DNA from: Leptasterias polaris
Taxonomy: Eukaryota; Echinodermata; Asteroidea; Forcipulatida; Asteriidae
Direction of reading: 5' to 3'
DNA length: 64,000 bases
Assembly: GCA_037783415.1 (NCBI GenBank)
Contig: JAZGTN010000069.1
Span: 1,488,001-1,552,000, forward strand
The notes beneath the pieces are model-generated. The model saw nothing but the letters and a program-made list of their open reading frames with translations, ran no database searches and had not been told where the DNA came from. The translations under genes were made by a program, and so were the position numbers. Shown here piece by piece: positions 24,301-35,706 of the stretch. Within the stretch, counting starts at the first letter, position 1. The number at the start of each line of letters is the position of its first letter.

Positions 24301-27300
24301 ATAGTAAAACGTGTATTAAACATAATTATGACAAAAATGTTAAATATAATAAAATAGATAAAAAATAGAAGGACCCCAATGGCCGGGTCAAACTGACCAT
24401 GGAGGTGTTCCTTGGACCCTCCTCTACACATTTGTACCCAGCAGTGCCCGGCCAAAAGGGTCTGACCACTAGAAACTGACCGTTACAATTGGGATAGTAA
24501 AACGTGTATTAAACATAATTATGACAAAAATGTTAAATATAATAAAATAGATAAAAAATAGAAGGACCCCAATGGCCGGGTCAAACTGACCATGGAGGTG
24601 TTCCTTGGACCCTCCTCTACACATTTGTACCCAGCAGTGCCCGGCCAAAAGGGTCTGACCACTAGAAACTGACCGTTACAATTGGGATAGTAAAACGTGT
24701 ATTAAACATAATTATGACAAAAATATTAAATATAATAAAATAGATAAAAAAATAGAAGGACCCCAATGGCCGGGTCAAACTGACCATGGAGGTGTTCCTT
24801 GGACCCTCCTCTACACGTTTGTTCCCAGCAGTGCCCGGCCAATAGGGTCTGACCACAAGAAACTGACCGTTACAATTGGGATAGTAAAACGTGTATTAAA
24901 CGTATTACAAAATTGTTAATTATAATAAAATAAATAAAAAATAGAAGGACCCCAATGGCCGGGTCAAACTGACCATTGAAGTGTTTCTTGGACCCTCCTC
25001 TACACATTTGTCCCCAGCAGTGCCCGGCCAATAGGGTCTGACCACTAGAAACTGACCGTTACAATTGGGATAGTAAAACGTGTATTAAACATAATTATGA
25101 CAAAAATGTTAAATATAATAAAATAGATAAAAAATAGAAGGACCCCAATGGCCGGGTCAAACTGACCATGGAGGTGTTCCTTGGACCCTCCTCTACACAT
25201 TTGTACCCAGCAGTGCCCGGCCAAAAGGGTCTGACCACTAGAAACTGACCGTTACAATTGGGATAGTAAAACGTGTATTAAACATAATTATGACAAAAAT
25301 GTTAAATATAATAAAATAGATAAAAAATAGAAGGACCCCAATGGCCGGGTCAAACTGACCATGGAGGTGTTCCTTGGACCCTCCTCTACACATTTGTACC
25401 CAGCAGTGCCCGGCCAAAAGGGTCTGACCACTAGAAACTGACCGTTACAATTGGGATAGTAAAACGTGTATTAAACATAATTATGACAAAAATATTAAAT
25501 ATAATAAAATAGATAAAAAAATAGAAGGACCCCAATGGCCGGGTCAAACTGACCATGGAGGTGTTCCTTGGACCCTCCTCTACACGTTTGTTCCCAGCAG
25601 TGCCCGGCCAATAGGGTCTGACCACAAGAAACTGACCGTTACAATTGGGATAGTAAAACGTGTATTAAACATAATTATGACAAAAATGTTAAATATAATA
25701 AAATAGATAAAAAATAGAAGGACCCCAATGGCCGGGTCAAACTGACCATGGAGGTGTTCCTTGGACCCTCCTCTACACATTTGTACCCAGCAGTGCCCGG
25801 CCAAAAGGGTCTGACCACAAGAAACTGACCGTTACGATTGGGATAGTAAAACGTGTATTAAACATAATTATGACAAAAATGTTAAATATAATAAAATAGA
25901 TAAAAAATAGAAGGACCCCAATGGCCGGGTCAAACTGACCATGGAGGTGTTCCTTGGACCCTCCTCTACACATTTGTACCCAGCAGTGCCCGGCCAAAAG
26001 GGTCTGACCACAAGAAACTGACCGTTACGATTGGGATAGTAAAACGTGTATTAAACATAATTATGACAAAAATGTTAAATATAATAAAATAGATAAAAAA
26101 TAGAAGGACCCCAATGGCCGGGTCAAACTGACCATGGAGGTGTTCCTTGGACCCTCCTCTACACATTTGTACCCAGCAGTGCCCGGCCAAAAGGGTCTGA
26201 CCACAAGAAACTGACCGTTACGATTGGGATAGTAAAACGTGTATTAAACATAATTATGACAAAAATGTTAAATATAATAAAATAGATAAAAAATAGAAGG
26301 ACCCCAATGGCCGGGTCAAACTGACCATGGAGGTGTTCCTTGGACCCTCCTCTACACGTTTGTACCCAGCAGTGCCCGGCCAAAAGGGTCTGACCACTAG
26401 AAACTGACCGTTACATTTGGGATAGTAAAACGTGTATTAAACGTATTACAAAATTGTTAATTATAATAAAATAAATAAAAAATAGAAGGACCCCAATGGC
26501 CGGGTCAAACTGACCATTGAAGTGTTCCTTGGACCCTCCTATATTCATCTGTACCAAAAAGTGCCCGGCCAAAAGGGTCTGACCACTAGAAAATGAACGA
26601 TTTATATTTTCGTATAGAACATGCAATTAAGACGAATGTCAAACCGGTAACTATTACTCGTTTGATATTGAACGTCAAACGTCAAATAAGTAACCAACTT
26701 CACGCCGGTTACCTCCTATCAGATTTCATTTTATACTGGCATCAAAGCGGTGAAACATTTTCCCTATGTGAACACGTAGTGAATTACTCTTGCGTATGAG
26801 TTAGTGGGTGTACGAGTTGGTGTGCATTCGAGTTTGTGTGTGTTTGAGTTGGTTACGAGGTTGCATCATTACGAGTTGACCTGTACTTGTTTGAATACAT
26901 AATCTTATCATCATGATGGAACAAATTTGGTCCTAGCTTTATCTTTTATTATTTTTAATGTAAAATTACCAAAAGAGCAAAAAACATTACAGGCATTCAG
27001 ACACATTTTTTAACACACTACTGACACTGTTTGTAGCTCTGATGTATAAGAGACATGATCAAGAGATATGTTTACCCCAGTGCAGTGGTCTTTGCACAAA
27101 GGGTGTATCTCGTATTGGGTACATTTTCTGTTCTCCTACTACTTTAGGTAGTATTAAGTACTACAGACGGGCTATATGACTAATGAGCCATTTCTGTCGG
27201 GGTGGTTTCTACATTTGTATCATTTACATTTTAGAAAAACATTTTGCTATAAATTTATATTTATATTTCTTGCTTTTCCCTACCAGATCTCAGTGAGAAG

Positions 27301-28167
27301 GACATCAGAGAGGAGGACGCGGAGCCTGCTGAAAAAAGGACTCGAATGCTGCGGTCAAGTTCTGCTTTAAAGAAAGAGGGAACCCTATCACTAGCGCATA
27401 TTTTACCGAGAGTTTGCATAGTTTGTCGTGGAACTCGGTATGCCACAGGTCGTGATGGCAAAAGGAACAGACTACCACTTATTCAATGTGAACTTACTGA
27501 TGGTGGAAACCTCTTGAAGGCTGCTCAAATGAAAAAAGATGAACATTTGCTCCTTCACATTGAAAATAAAGATTGTGTGGCCATTGAGGTGAGGTATCAT
27601 TCAGTCTGTTACAAAGATTATACAAGATGCCTGATTAAACATCTAGTTTCACAACCAACACCAGATGAGACGTTTGTTTGCAAGCTCTATGCACAGCATG
27701 ATTACAGCCGTGTCAATGACGCAAGATATGCTATGTTTTCAATGGCCTGCAAAGCTGAGAATGTCATGCCACCTAATCGGGATGCCCTGCACAAACACAG
27801 CAAGCGTGCAAACTTTCAAGCCGCCATCTACAAACATAGCTTTGAACAACACCCTAACATCCCACCTCCCAATGGACATGGATGGAAGTTAATAGATGAC
27901 ACCCTTTGCATAGACTGGATGGATATGGAATCTGCACAACAGAGTATACTTGAACTTGCCAATTGTTCATGCAGTAAATCAAAGTGTAAACTTGGCAAAT
28001 CAGACACTAAATGTTGCGTATCTCTAGGCCTTTCTTGCACGGAACTATGCACATGTAGGAACTGTGAAAACCACACTACACCTAGTGATGACGAAGAAAG
28101 TGATGCCGAGGAGTACATGGAAGATGTAGGTGACGAGGCTCTTGAAGAGGAGGAAGAGAACTTTTAG
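15371..28167 (+). CDS. Cys-rich protein with HxxxC modules and CXC-like tail, 401 aa
   Basis: Two exons, 15371-15695 and 27287-28167, join in phase 1 through a GT donor (gaag|gttaga) and a ctaccag acceptor. They give 401 residues and end EEEENF-stop. An N-terminal module ends FHRKCYQYFT (75-80). A second module has CIVC (152-155), QC (176) and YHSVC (212-216), a probable zinc-binding C-x2-C...H-x2-C arrangement. Residues 335-370 are a dense cysteine stretch (CSCSKSKC ... GLSCTELCTCRNC) that recalls CXC/tesmin-type motifs. The C-terminus is strongly acidic. I know similar uncharacterised proteins from marine invertebrates, some possibly derived from transposons, but cannot assign a function. 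CCAAT-type boxes occur near 15075 and 15110. The 11.6-kb intron contains the 10.7-kb element at 16002-26709; without it the intron would be about 0.9 kb. Confidence 0.75.
15993..16001. repeat. Target-site duplication (left), TACCTCCTA
   Basis: Nine bases identical to 26710-26718. They flank the first and last bases (ACCGGCG ... CGCCGGT) of the large inverted-repeat element. The element end could slide by 1-2 bases because of symmetrical A/T bases, which would give 7 or 5 bp instead of 9. Confidence 0.8.
16002..17846 (+). repeat. Left arm: tip plus ~9 tandem 193-bp units
   Basis: Units recur with the landmark tggtcagacccttttggccg at about 16125, 16317, 16510, 16703, 16896, 17089 (tattgg variant), 17282, 17475 and 17667. 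The first unit is divergent (cactttttggtacagatg). The 193-bp period is not a multiple of three, so the repeated small ORFs are not conserved coding units. Confidence 0.9.
18270..18294 (+). repeat. 25-bp poly-C tract
   Basis: Uninterrupted run of 25 C, followed by AACCCC, inside the element's central region. It is G-quadruplex-prone on the other strand and likely length-unstable. Confidence 0.9.
18821..18833 (+). promoter_or_regulatory. YY1-like AAGATGGCGGG site
   Basis: CAAGATGGCGGGC matches the core of the YY1 initiator motif (AAGATGGCGGC), often found at transcription starts of housekeeping genes and transposons. It lies about 0.9 kb upstream of the first recognised cargo exon, on the same strand. 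A similar AAGATGGCGGC is at 12615-12625 in the fold-back element. Function is inferred from the motif only. Confidence 0.35.
19685..21571 (+). CDS. Cargo gene: ubiquitin-specific-protease-like (C19-like) C-terminal domain, partial
   Basis: Exons 20252-20356, 21071-21226 and 21361-21571 join with consistent phases (2, 2) and end at a TAA. They read GIGSVQDALDYWVAPF, then CAGRRHFSSRQFTHF and HYSVTHKRRVTLFYQHE, then YTLHALTVHRDGHFTCC and ASFDGLKRRYF. An H in DGHFT followed by a D in FDG resembles the His/Asp half of USP-type proteases. CG...C and CxxxxC pairs (exon 19685-19825: CSNRKC) could bind zinc. The first exon's best frame (ending RDISW) does not match the next exon's phase; another frame does (ending VTYLG) but opens late. 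So there may be a frameshift or a missed small exon. No Cys-box exon (NTCF-like) was found upstream, so the gene may be a fragment or inactive. It is inside the Foldback-like element, on the plus strand. Confidence 0.55.
21572..24150. other. Central region of the Foldback-like element, downstream of cargo exons
   Basis: AT-rich, with no convincing exons on either strand. About 22380-22530 (aaagtagaatacaatgattcacat ...) resembles a MITE family also seen near 28370-28720 and 37260-37440, so the element itself hosts older insertions. Confidence 0.4.
24151..26709 (-). repeat. Right arm: ~13 tandem 193-bp units plus tip, inverted
   Basis: The landmark gggtctgaccac recurs about every 193 bp from about 24265 to 26575. 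From the outer end, unit variants appear in the same order as in the left arm. The block at about 24270-24850 repeats the block at about 25040-25620 (an offset near 770 bp, four units), which explains the extra length. An outer-type unit (attacaaaattgttaatta) also occurs internally near 24903-24925. Confidence 0.9.
26710..26718. repeat. Target-site duplication (right), TACCTCCTA
   Basis: Identical to 15993-16001; flanks the right end of the Foldback-like element. Confidence 0.8.
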
Positions 28168-28369
28168 ACCACAAGAACAATTAGGAAGTTATTTTTTAAA
28201 CATCACATAACCTCATTTGAACAAAAATTCATTGTTCATCAGGAGGCACATGAAGCACATGCTATGTACACACAGTTAGTCCCATGGGCTCGATCAAGCA
28301 CAATAATAAGTTATAATCAATATTTTGTTTGCATGAATATTACCTTGCACTCATGCTCTTTATGAAAAC

Positions 28370-28725
28370 TTAAAGGGACACGTTATCTTGGATTGGACGA
28401 TTTTTAAAAGTAAAAAATTATGCCTTTCAATTCTGTGGTTTTCATTTTACTTTGTGAATTAACACGGCCCACCAATTTGTGGGGGTAAAATTTGGATCCA
28501 CAAAATGGAAGACATTCTTAATCTCGAAGTATAAGAAAAACCACACAACTGCAAGGCATATTTGTGTGGATTATTATATTCTGCTTGTGAAACATCTTTC
28601 CAACCTTATTCATAACGAACGCTTTCAAACACTTTTTTAGATACTTATTTTAACTTTTTTCATTATCTTTTTCATAACCACTAGAGCATATAATTTTGTT
28701 TTGACGCTACACAATGTGTGTCTTG
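28370..28725. mobile_element. MITE-like repeat, TTAAAGGGACACGTT family
   Basis: Begins ttaaagggacacgttatctt and carries aaaaccacacaactgcaaggcat and catctttccaacc. This matches my memory of an abundant sea-star MITE. The inverted right end is eroded. It lies in the spacer after the 401-residue gene. Confidence 0.45.
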
Positions 28726-28734
28726 CACTTAAGT

Positions 28735-29015
28735 ACTTTCCTGAGTTCTGTGAAAAAATTCACATGCAAATCACTCGGGTTGGATTCGACCTCTCAACAT
28801 TTGCTTTGCTTGATGTCTCTCTCATCTTAGAACACTGAGCTAGCCCGATGGCTAGAGGCAGTTCGAATCATTGGCATTTAATAGAAGTTATTTTTTGCAA
28901 AGGGAATAATGGATATTATTTTGTTTTTACCCTACACAATGTGTGTTAAGCACCGTATACTCAGACCTTTCCAGAGTTTTGTGAAATAAACCTCAGGCAA
29001 ATCACTCGGGTGGGT
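28735..29015. repeat. SINE-like repeat with 'caaatcactcgggt' blocks
   Basis: gcaaatcactcgggt occurs twice (about 28767 and 28998), and tttgttttgac/cctacacaatgtgtgt also recurs about 220 bp apart. A tRNA-like ggattcgacctctcaaca lies near 28782. I recall close relatives in sea-star genomes; no function. Confidence 0.45.
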
Positions 29016-29618
29016 AAAAACAAAATTATATTCAATATCCTCCATGCAAAAACTTAATATCCACTACAGAGTATGTATATATTATTTTGAAAAGAAAAAT
29101 ATTGAAAAGAACAAGAACTTTGCATTTACATTTCAAATCTTTATTTTATCACACTTCATTAGTATTGGATACACACAGTTTGTACTGTTGTTGACATGAA
29201 AGGTTAACATTTGTTGAGCATTCCTTTGTCTTAATGCACACAAATCATGACCATTATGAAATGATAGTATGTGGTTCTTTTTGTAAGTTATTAATTTGTT
29301 ATTCATAAAGTGGACTGTTTTTAAACTCATACAGAGCTGTGGTAATTTAATTGAATGTTTTTTAAACAGATGATAACAACATTTGTATGACATAACTTGT
29401 ACAGAAAATCATTTCTCAGGACATGAAAATTCAAGTACAAAACACATAATTTATTTAACTTGTCATTTCTACATGTATTTTTGATTATGCAAGTTGAACT
29501 GACCTTCAATAAATTCAAAGAAGGAAATATCTGAGGTTTGTCAGTTTTTCTAAGGGCAGTTTTTCTTTGACAAACTTTTTGGATTAGAAAGTGTATCAAA
29601 AACTCTAGTTAGTTTACA

Positions 29619-30008
29619 ATCAGAATGAAATAACATGTTATTTATTTGCTAAGACAGAAGACAGACCCCCTCCCTCCCCCAATCAGAATGAAATAGCATG
29701 CTTATTTATTTGCCAAGACAGAAGACAGACCCCCCCCTCCCTCCCCCAATTAGAATGAAATAGCATTATTTGCCAAGACAGAAGACAGACCCTCCCTCCC
29801 TCCCCCAATCAGAATGAAATAGCATGCTTATTTATTTGCCAAGACAGAAGACAGACCCCCCCCTCCCTCCCCCAATTAGAATGAAATAGCATTATTTGCC
29901 AAGACAGAAGACAGACCCTCCCTCCCTCCCCCAATCAGAATGAAATAGCATGCTTATTTATTTGCCAAGACAGAAGACAGCCCCCCCACCCACCCCTCCC
30001 TCCCCAGT
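29619..30008 (+). repeat. Minisatellite, ~55-68-bp unit, about six copies
   Basis: Units begin cagaatgaaatagcatg and end in a C-rich ccctccctccccc tract. Alternate units lack the ttatttatt segment, so the array has a two-unit higher-order period. It lies in the spacer between the 401-residue gene and BCL7. Confidence 0.9.
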
Positions 30009-30294
30009 CAGATTATTTACACATGATGTAGGGCCTACCCATATCGGAATTGTTGATTGTCTGGAAAAAAGTATATAGTGTTCAACAATTTCAGCCTACT
30101 CCCCACCACAAATATAAACGCCAAGTACAGTTGAAAAGTAGTGTTCCATTAGTGATATAAACTTACAAAGGTTTAGAAATGCTTTTAGCATACATGATCT
30201 TAAAATTATAAGGGTTTCCACATCATAATGTGAATTTTTTGGGGGGTAAACTGTGCCTAGCTGGAGAAAGCCTCTCTTTTTTTGGTCAATTGAG

Positions 30295-30520
30295 GGCGCT
30301 GTTTTTCTTATGTTTTTCTTTATGTTGAAAAATGTGACATTTTGTCCGTAAATTACACATTAATGTGCAACATTTGAGCGTGGGAACAATTTGATTCTTG
30401 CTTAGACACATATTATGTACAACTTGGGCTATATTTTATTCAAACCCCCTCCAGAGAGAACAAGAATCGTTTTCTGGACGGATTTCAGAGCCACGGCCCA
30501 TAGTCTATATGTACTAGTAC
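30295..30520 (-). repeat. Dispersed repeat, inverted relative of 14867-15060
   Basis: Contains caacatttgagcgtgggaac and ccccctccagagagaacaag, complements of blocks in 14867-15060. Confidence 0.6.
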
Positions 30521-31266
30521 TACTGCAACTACGACGTAGGGAGTAGCCCGGCCCGACCGTGCGCGTTCTGAGAGAGTGAAACAGACTACAGAGAGGAGCT
30601 GGGGAATCTAATTCTAATTATAAAAATATATTGAAACCATGGCCATGGAGGGGGAAACTAAGTTGTAATATTATGTAAATTTAAGAAATTTGAAAATTAC
30701 AAGCTTACCAAAGGAAAGACTTTAACGTTGCGCTCATCAATTAAAATTACAGCCAGATAAATGTTGGGAAATCCCCGCGCTCAAAACATGAAATGTACTA
30801 ATCATTCAACTTTCAAAATTAATATAGAACGGTTTCATAATTTTACAAGGGAAAATAATTGTAACGATTGGCAAGAGAAAATAATTAGAAATATATTTGA
30901 AAGTAATTATGATAATTTTTGTTTTATACAAATATTACCTAAGTTTCAAAGAAAACAAATCTGGTACATTTTTGTTATAATCTTTTACAACAGTTTTAAT
31001 AATAAAATTTGTTTCCTTTCATTCCCATCATTGAGCTAAGAGTGTTCCTACTAAATTATTGGACGACTCCATAATTAAGCTGTATCTTTTAAACGTGCAG
31101 TTCATGTAGACTGGTAGACAGCCCCTAAAACGTTAGTGATTGGTCTAAGAACGGGCCCATCAGAGCGTTGTAGTCATCACACGGCTGCTGCAAACTGTCC
31201 TTGCTCTATGCTTTAATGTGTGTCTTTTGTCTGCCAAGGATTTAACTTTGCTTATTTTTTGCCAAA
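30521..31266 (+). promoter_or_regulatory. BCL7 upstream and 5'-UTR region
   Basis: GC-richer sequence at about 30535-30580 and an inverted CCAAT box (attggtc, about 31139) lie before the start codon. No TATA box was identified. The AT-rich ORF at 30761-31039 looks spurious. Confidence 0.35.
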
Positions 31267-34200
31267 ATGATGGGATCATCTCGGTCAGCTCGAGCCGAAA
31301 CTCGAAGTCGTGCTAAAGATGAAATTAAACGTGTTATGCAAGCCATTGATAAAGTCCGGAAATGGTAAGCAAGACCACAATTTGTTATTTTTGTCCATAC
31401 CCTTTTGATGAGTATTGATAAAATGAAGTAGCGCCCTCTATTGGTTCATCGAATGTTGGTCATTGCAGGGTTTTTGTGGATTCTTAAAAAGTAATAAAAA
31501 GTCTATTGAAATGAACTATCAAAATTTAAGGCTTTGAAATACATAACAAAGTATCACATTCAGTTATGTGAGGTTTTAAATAATCATAATGGATGAAACG
31601 TAAGCCGTAAATAATTCATGGCTTATCTTGCTTACAGAGTTTATGCTTTGATTTAAAAAAAAAAAAAAAAAAAAATCGATTTTCCCATCAGCTCGTAAAG
31701 AACCGAATTACACTACATGTAAAAATAACATAAAGTTTGAGTGATTATGTTCTACCCCCCTGCTTTAGCCTTTATTCACTTAAAATTTTGGTGCTATTGT
31801 AAAGGGTTGAATTAAAAGGAATCAAGTGACTTAAGCTACGGCCATGGCCATAGACTGCAAGTCTCGCGCGTAATCGAACTTCCGGGACCATGGTCCCAAC
31901 CATATGGAGTTTTACGTTGACAAGATTTTGTTTCGTCAATTATTTTAGTTTAACGTACTTTATGGCCATGAACATTAAATATGTTGTTGGGAATGTACTA
32001 CTAAGTGATAAATAATTTGAAAGTAAAATCAATTCAACGATACAACGAAGAAAACCCAAGAATTAAACTTGACCTCTGCTTCCGGTTACTTGCAAAAAAT
32101 TAAGGATTTGTGCCCACCTCCGATCACCAAATTTGTTTTGGTCGCGCGATGATAATAGCCAGACGCTGTAATTGTCAGACGCTAAATCCTTTTCATTGCA
32201 GTCTACGGTTGTTGAGGCGTCAGCGTCCTCTTTAAACTGCGTCACGCGTTAATTCTACGCAGGCGCGATCATCGCGCGTCTGCGTTTAAACCTGCTTTTA
32301 GTGGTTGCACGTACTCAGGCGTGGATTTGCAAAAGGGTTTCCTAAAAAGTTTAGATCAAATAAGCATCCTTGTCCCAGAGTTTTCAGTTTGTTTCGACAA
32401 AAACTAACACATGATGTGTGTGTTAATTATGAAAGCTAAAACTAATTTTATACAGATTGTAATGAGTATTTTTGTTGTTCAAATTTTGTCATAGATCTAA
32501 TTTAAAAAGAATTATTTGATTTCAGAGAAAAATATGTTTTTCGCTTGACGTGTTTTCTCGTTCCGATACGCGCGAGACTTGCACAGTCTATTGGCTGCAA
32601 TGACTATTGACTACGTTGAAGAATAGGACTTTTCAATGTTCCGGCTATAGCAACCACTGCTGAAACCAATAATATTCGGCCATACACTGTAGGAGGTACA
32701 TGTAGGCAGTGAATATTTTGCCAGCACCAGCTATGGATATTTGTAATTAACAAGAAACTTGCTGAAATTTAAATGATAGTATAACTATAAGGAAACTGAT
32801 CCAAATGGGGTGATTTAAAAAAAAAAACAGGATGGCTCAAAATATTTTTGTCAGAAAATAAAGTTTGATTTGGTTATGTCCTTTTAGGGAGAAAAAATGG
32901 GTAACGATTGGCGACACGTCGTTGAAGATCTTTAAATGGGTTCCAGTTGTTGAAGCCAAAGGAAAGGATAAAGAAGAAGAAGACAAGACGAGTGAAGATT
33001 CAGCTGATGCTAACAAGGAAAATAACCCTGACGGCATGGGGTCAGATATGACGGATCTTAGTAAACAACACAAGGAGGCAGATGGTAAGAAAACATATTT
33101 TGAATTTTTAGTAGTGTCATACCTTGCACGAGAGACATTGCATGCACCAGAGTTTCTGTGTGTACAATAAAAAATGTACACCCGACCTACTGGGTGTTAA
33201 CACATCATTTACTTCAGCACAACTGTGGCTGTTCCAGCTAGGATGCGTGAATTGCTCATGACAGTACAATGTACACTTGTCATTATTTCAGATAGACACA
33301 GTGGACTGTCTAATTTACATAACGTAAAATTAATGTTGCTATTGGCTGTTGAATTCCTACTTAGTGAGAAACAAATTTTTCCATTGGCTGATCGTGCTGT
33401 TCAGCAAGCTGTGTACTCTGTATGTATTTTTACTGTGTGTGCATGTGTACACTGTGTGGAAAAAAAACTTGGGACGTTCCGCGCGGCGAAACTTTATTAA
33501 ATTTACTTGCACAAAAGCTGCAGTTTTATTTTTAACAGTTTTTCAAATAAAACTGCAGCTTTTGTGCATTAAAAGGTAGCCTCCGCAGTTTAAAAAAATT
33601 AGAAAAAATAGTCAGAGTTCTGTAGTACCATTTGCGGATATTTTTGACTGGCCAGCCGGACCACTTGGCAAGGTGTTTCAGCTGGTCCGCCGCTGTTTCA
33701 AATGGCATTTGGCCAGCAGACCACCGCTAAGGTCGAACCCTGGTCTAGGGTGTGTCCTTTACTTTCCTACGCCATTTCACCGCCTTCATCCATGCAGCCA
33801 ATCCAAACAGGCGCAATCGCGGAAAAGGTACTTGTTTCATGGTTTTAGCAACATGCATACATCATTTGTGCACCTTCAAACTTGTGTGACAAGTATTAAA
33901 AGGTTTTACACTGACACAATGATAATGATATTTAGTTACCAACCAATGATGTGCAGTTATCAACTAAACCAGAATCATTATAAAGACAAAACTGACCCCT
34001 TAAAATAGTTTTTCATTTTTTGAATTTTGATAAGTAACCGGATACTGACAGACCCCTTTTATGCACGCCTACCCTGCACACCATGTTGCGAGTCAAAGTT
34101 TATGTAAAGAAATTGACTCCCACAAAGGGGGAAACGGAAGACATGCATTGTGCGGAAAACCACATCCACTCAGCCTTAGCGGAGATGCGTTCCACATTGT

Positions 34201-35674
34201 GCAAAGGGTCAATAGATTCTTGGATGATTTATGTGAAAATTCAGAGGTTTTTTGTGCAGATGCAGAGAGAATCTTGGGATTATGATTATATTTATCAACA
34301 CCAGATTACTAAAAACAAATCAAGAATTTGTCAGTGTAATGATTAATAAATGTTGTTACGTCAACACAGAATCTCAAAAGCAGAGTACACAAGGACGGAG
34401 TGATTCAATGCAGTCTGAACCCCTGAGGCATAGGAATGTTACAGCTCTCATTGAAGAATCTAGGCTGAGTAAGTACAATGAACGAACCCTGCTAGATGGT
34501 TTTCTTTGTAACATTTCCAGTGATCGGGTGAGGTTTGCAGTAACACTAAAATATATCTCTGTGAGTTGTGGTGGTTCTGAAAAGAGCCACCAGTGGTGAG
34601 CATGTATTGTAACAAGTCAATGTTTCGATCAGTGCGCGCTGACCATCTTCAGGAGACAAACTGGAGTGATACTCATCAGGCGGGAAGCTAAAACAAGACT
34701 CTGTAGCTGGGGATAAGCTCAATAAGTTTCAGAACTACAACTCATAGAGACATGTTTCACCAACATTACCAAAAACCTCATTGTTTCTCCACCATGTAAA
34801 GTTTTAAATCCTACTTGCTTCCAGAGACAAAACAGTTGAAACCATTGTACTGCACTGGTTTTTCATTTTGGAGAAACTGTGCACAGAACTAATGTACATG
34901 CTGTACATGTACAGTGTATAAACTGTATGCATGTGTACTCTGTGTGTAATCACCACATAATAACAAATTGTTGGCTGGCATGGTACATGTACATGTACGT
35001 CTATTATTCAGAACCATTTGGATAATATTGAATAGTCAGACAGTAGGATGGTTTTAAGCGTCTGTGTAGTTAAGTGTAGACTGATGTGATGATAAATGTC
35101 TGTCAATACATAGCACTGTACAATGTAACTCTATTGTCTTTTATGTGATACATAATTGCAAAGTAATTTTGTGTTTCCACCAGCTCCGTCGTCTGCATTG
35201 AGTAATGATGATTCCAACATGGGCAACGATGATTCAACCATGGATTCCACATACAGTAGTGACAATGATGATAGGAGCAGCACAACAGGAATGAGTGAAG
35301 GTAGGTCACAGACACACAGCTTATCTGGACCCTATAGGGTGTCGTGGCCAAGTGGTTAAGAGCATCAAATTCAAGTTCTGGTGGTTATGTCATCGGAGTG
35401 TGTGTTCAAATCCCGGTCATGACACTTGTGTCCTTGAGCAAGATGCTTTACTATAATTGCTTCTCTTCACCCAGGGGTATAAATGGGTACTTGTGCGGGT
35501 AGAGGTTGATATTGTGTATGAAAAAGCTTCGGAGCGCCATAGCAGCTCGGGCTTTATACTCCCCAGGGAGCTGAGAAAGATTAAAGGAATGTTATTGGCC
35601 CAAGGACCAGGGCACTATTATGTAAAGCGCGTTGATACGTTTTGTAAAATGCGTTATACAATGTATAAGAACTA

Positions 35675-35706
<32 letters not shown>

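Larger units (their letters stand above)
16002..26709 (+). mobile_element. Foldback-like DNA transposon, 10.7 kb, with tandem-repeat arms
   Basis: The ends ACCGGCGTGAAG ... CTTCACGCCGGT are perfect inverted repeats bounded by a 9-bp duplication. Each arm starts with a unique ~100-bp tip, then runs into ~193-bp tandem units: about 9 units at the left (to 17846) and about 13 at the right (from 24151). The outer few hundred bases of both arms look identical by eye, so insertion is recent. A 6.3-kb centre carries exons of a protease-like gene at 19685-21571. Long arms made of direct repeats plus 9-bp duplications are the hallmark of Drosophila Foldback elements, which belong with the Mutator-like group. 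No transposase was recognised, so the superfamily is an inference. It sits in the intron of the 401-residue gene in a known orientation relative to its cargo (same strand). Confidence 0.85.
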
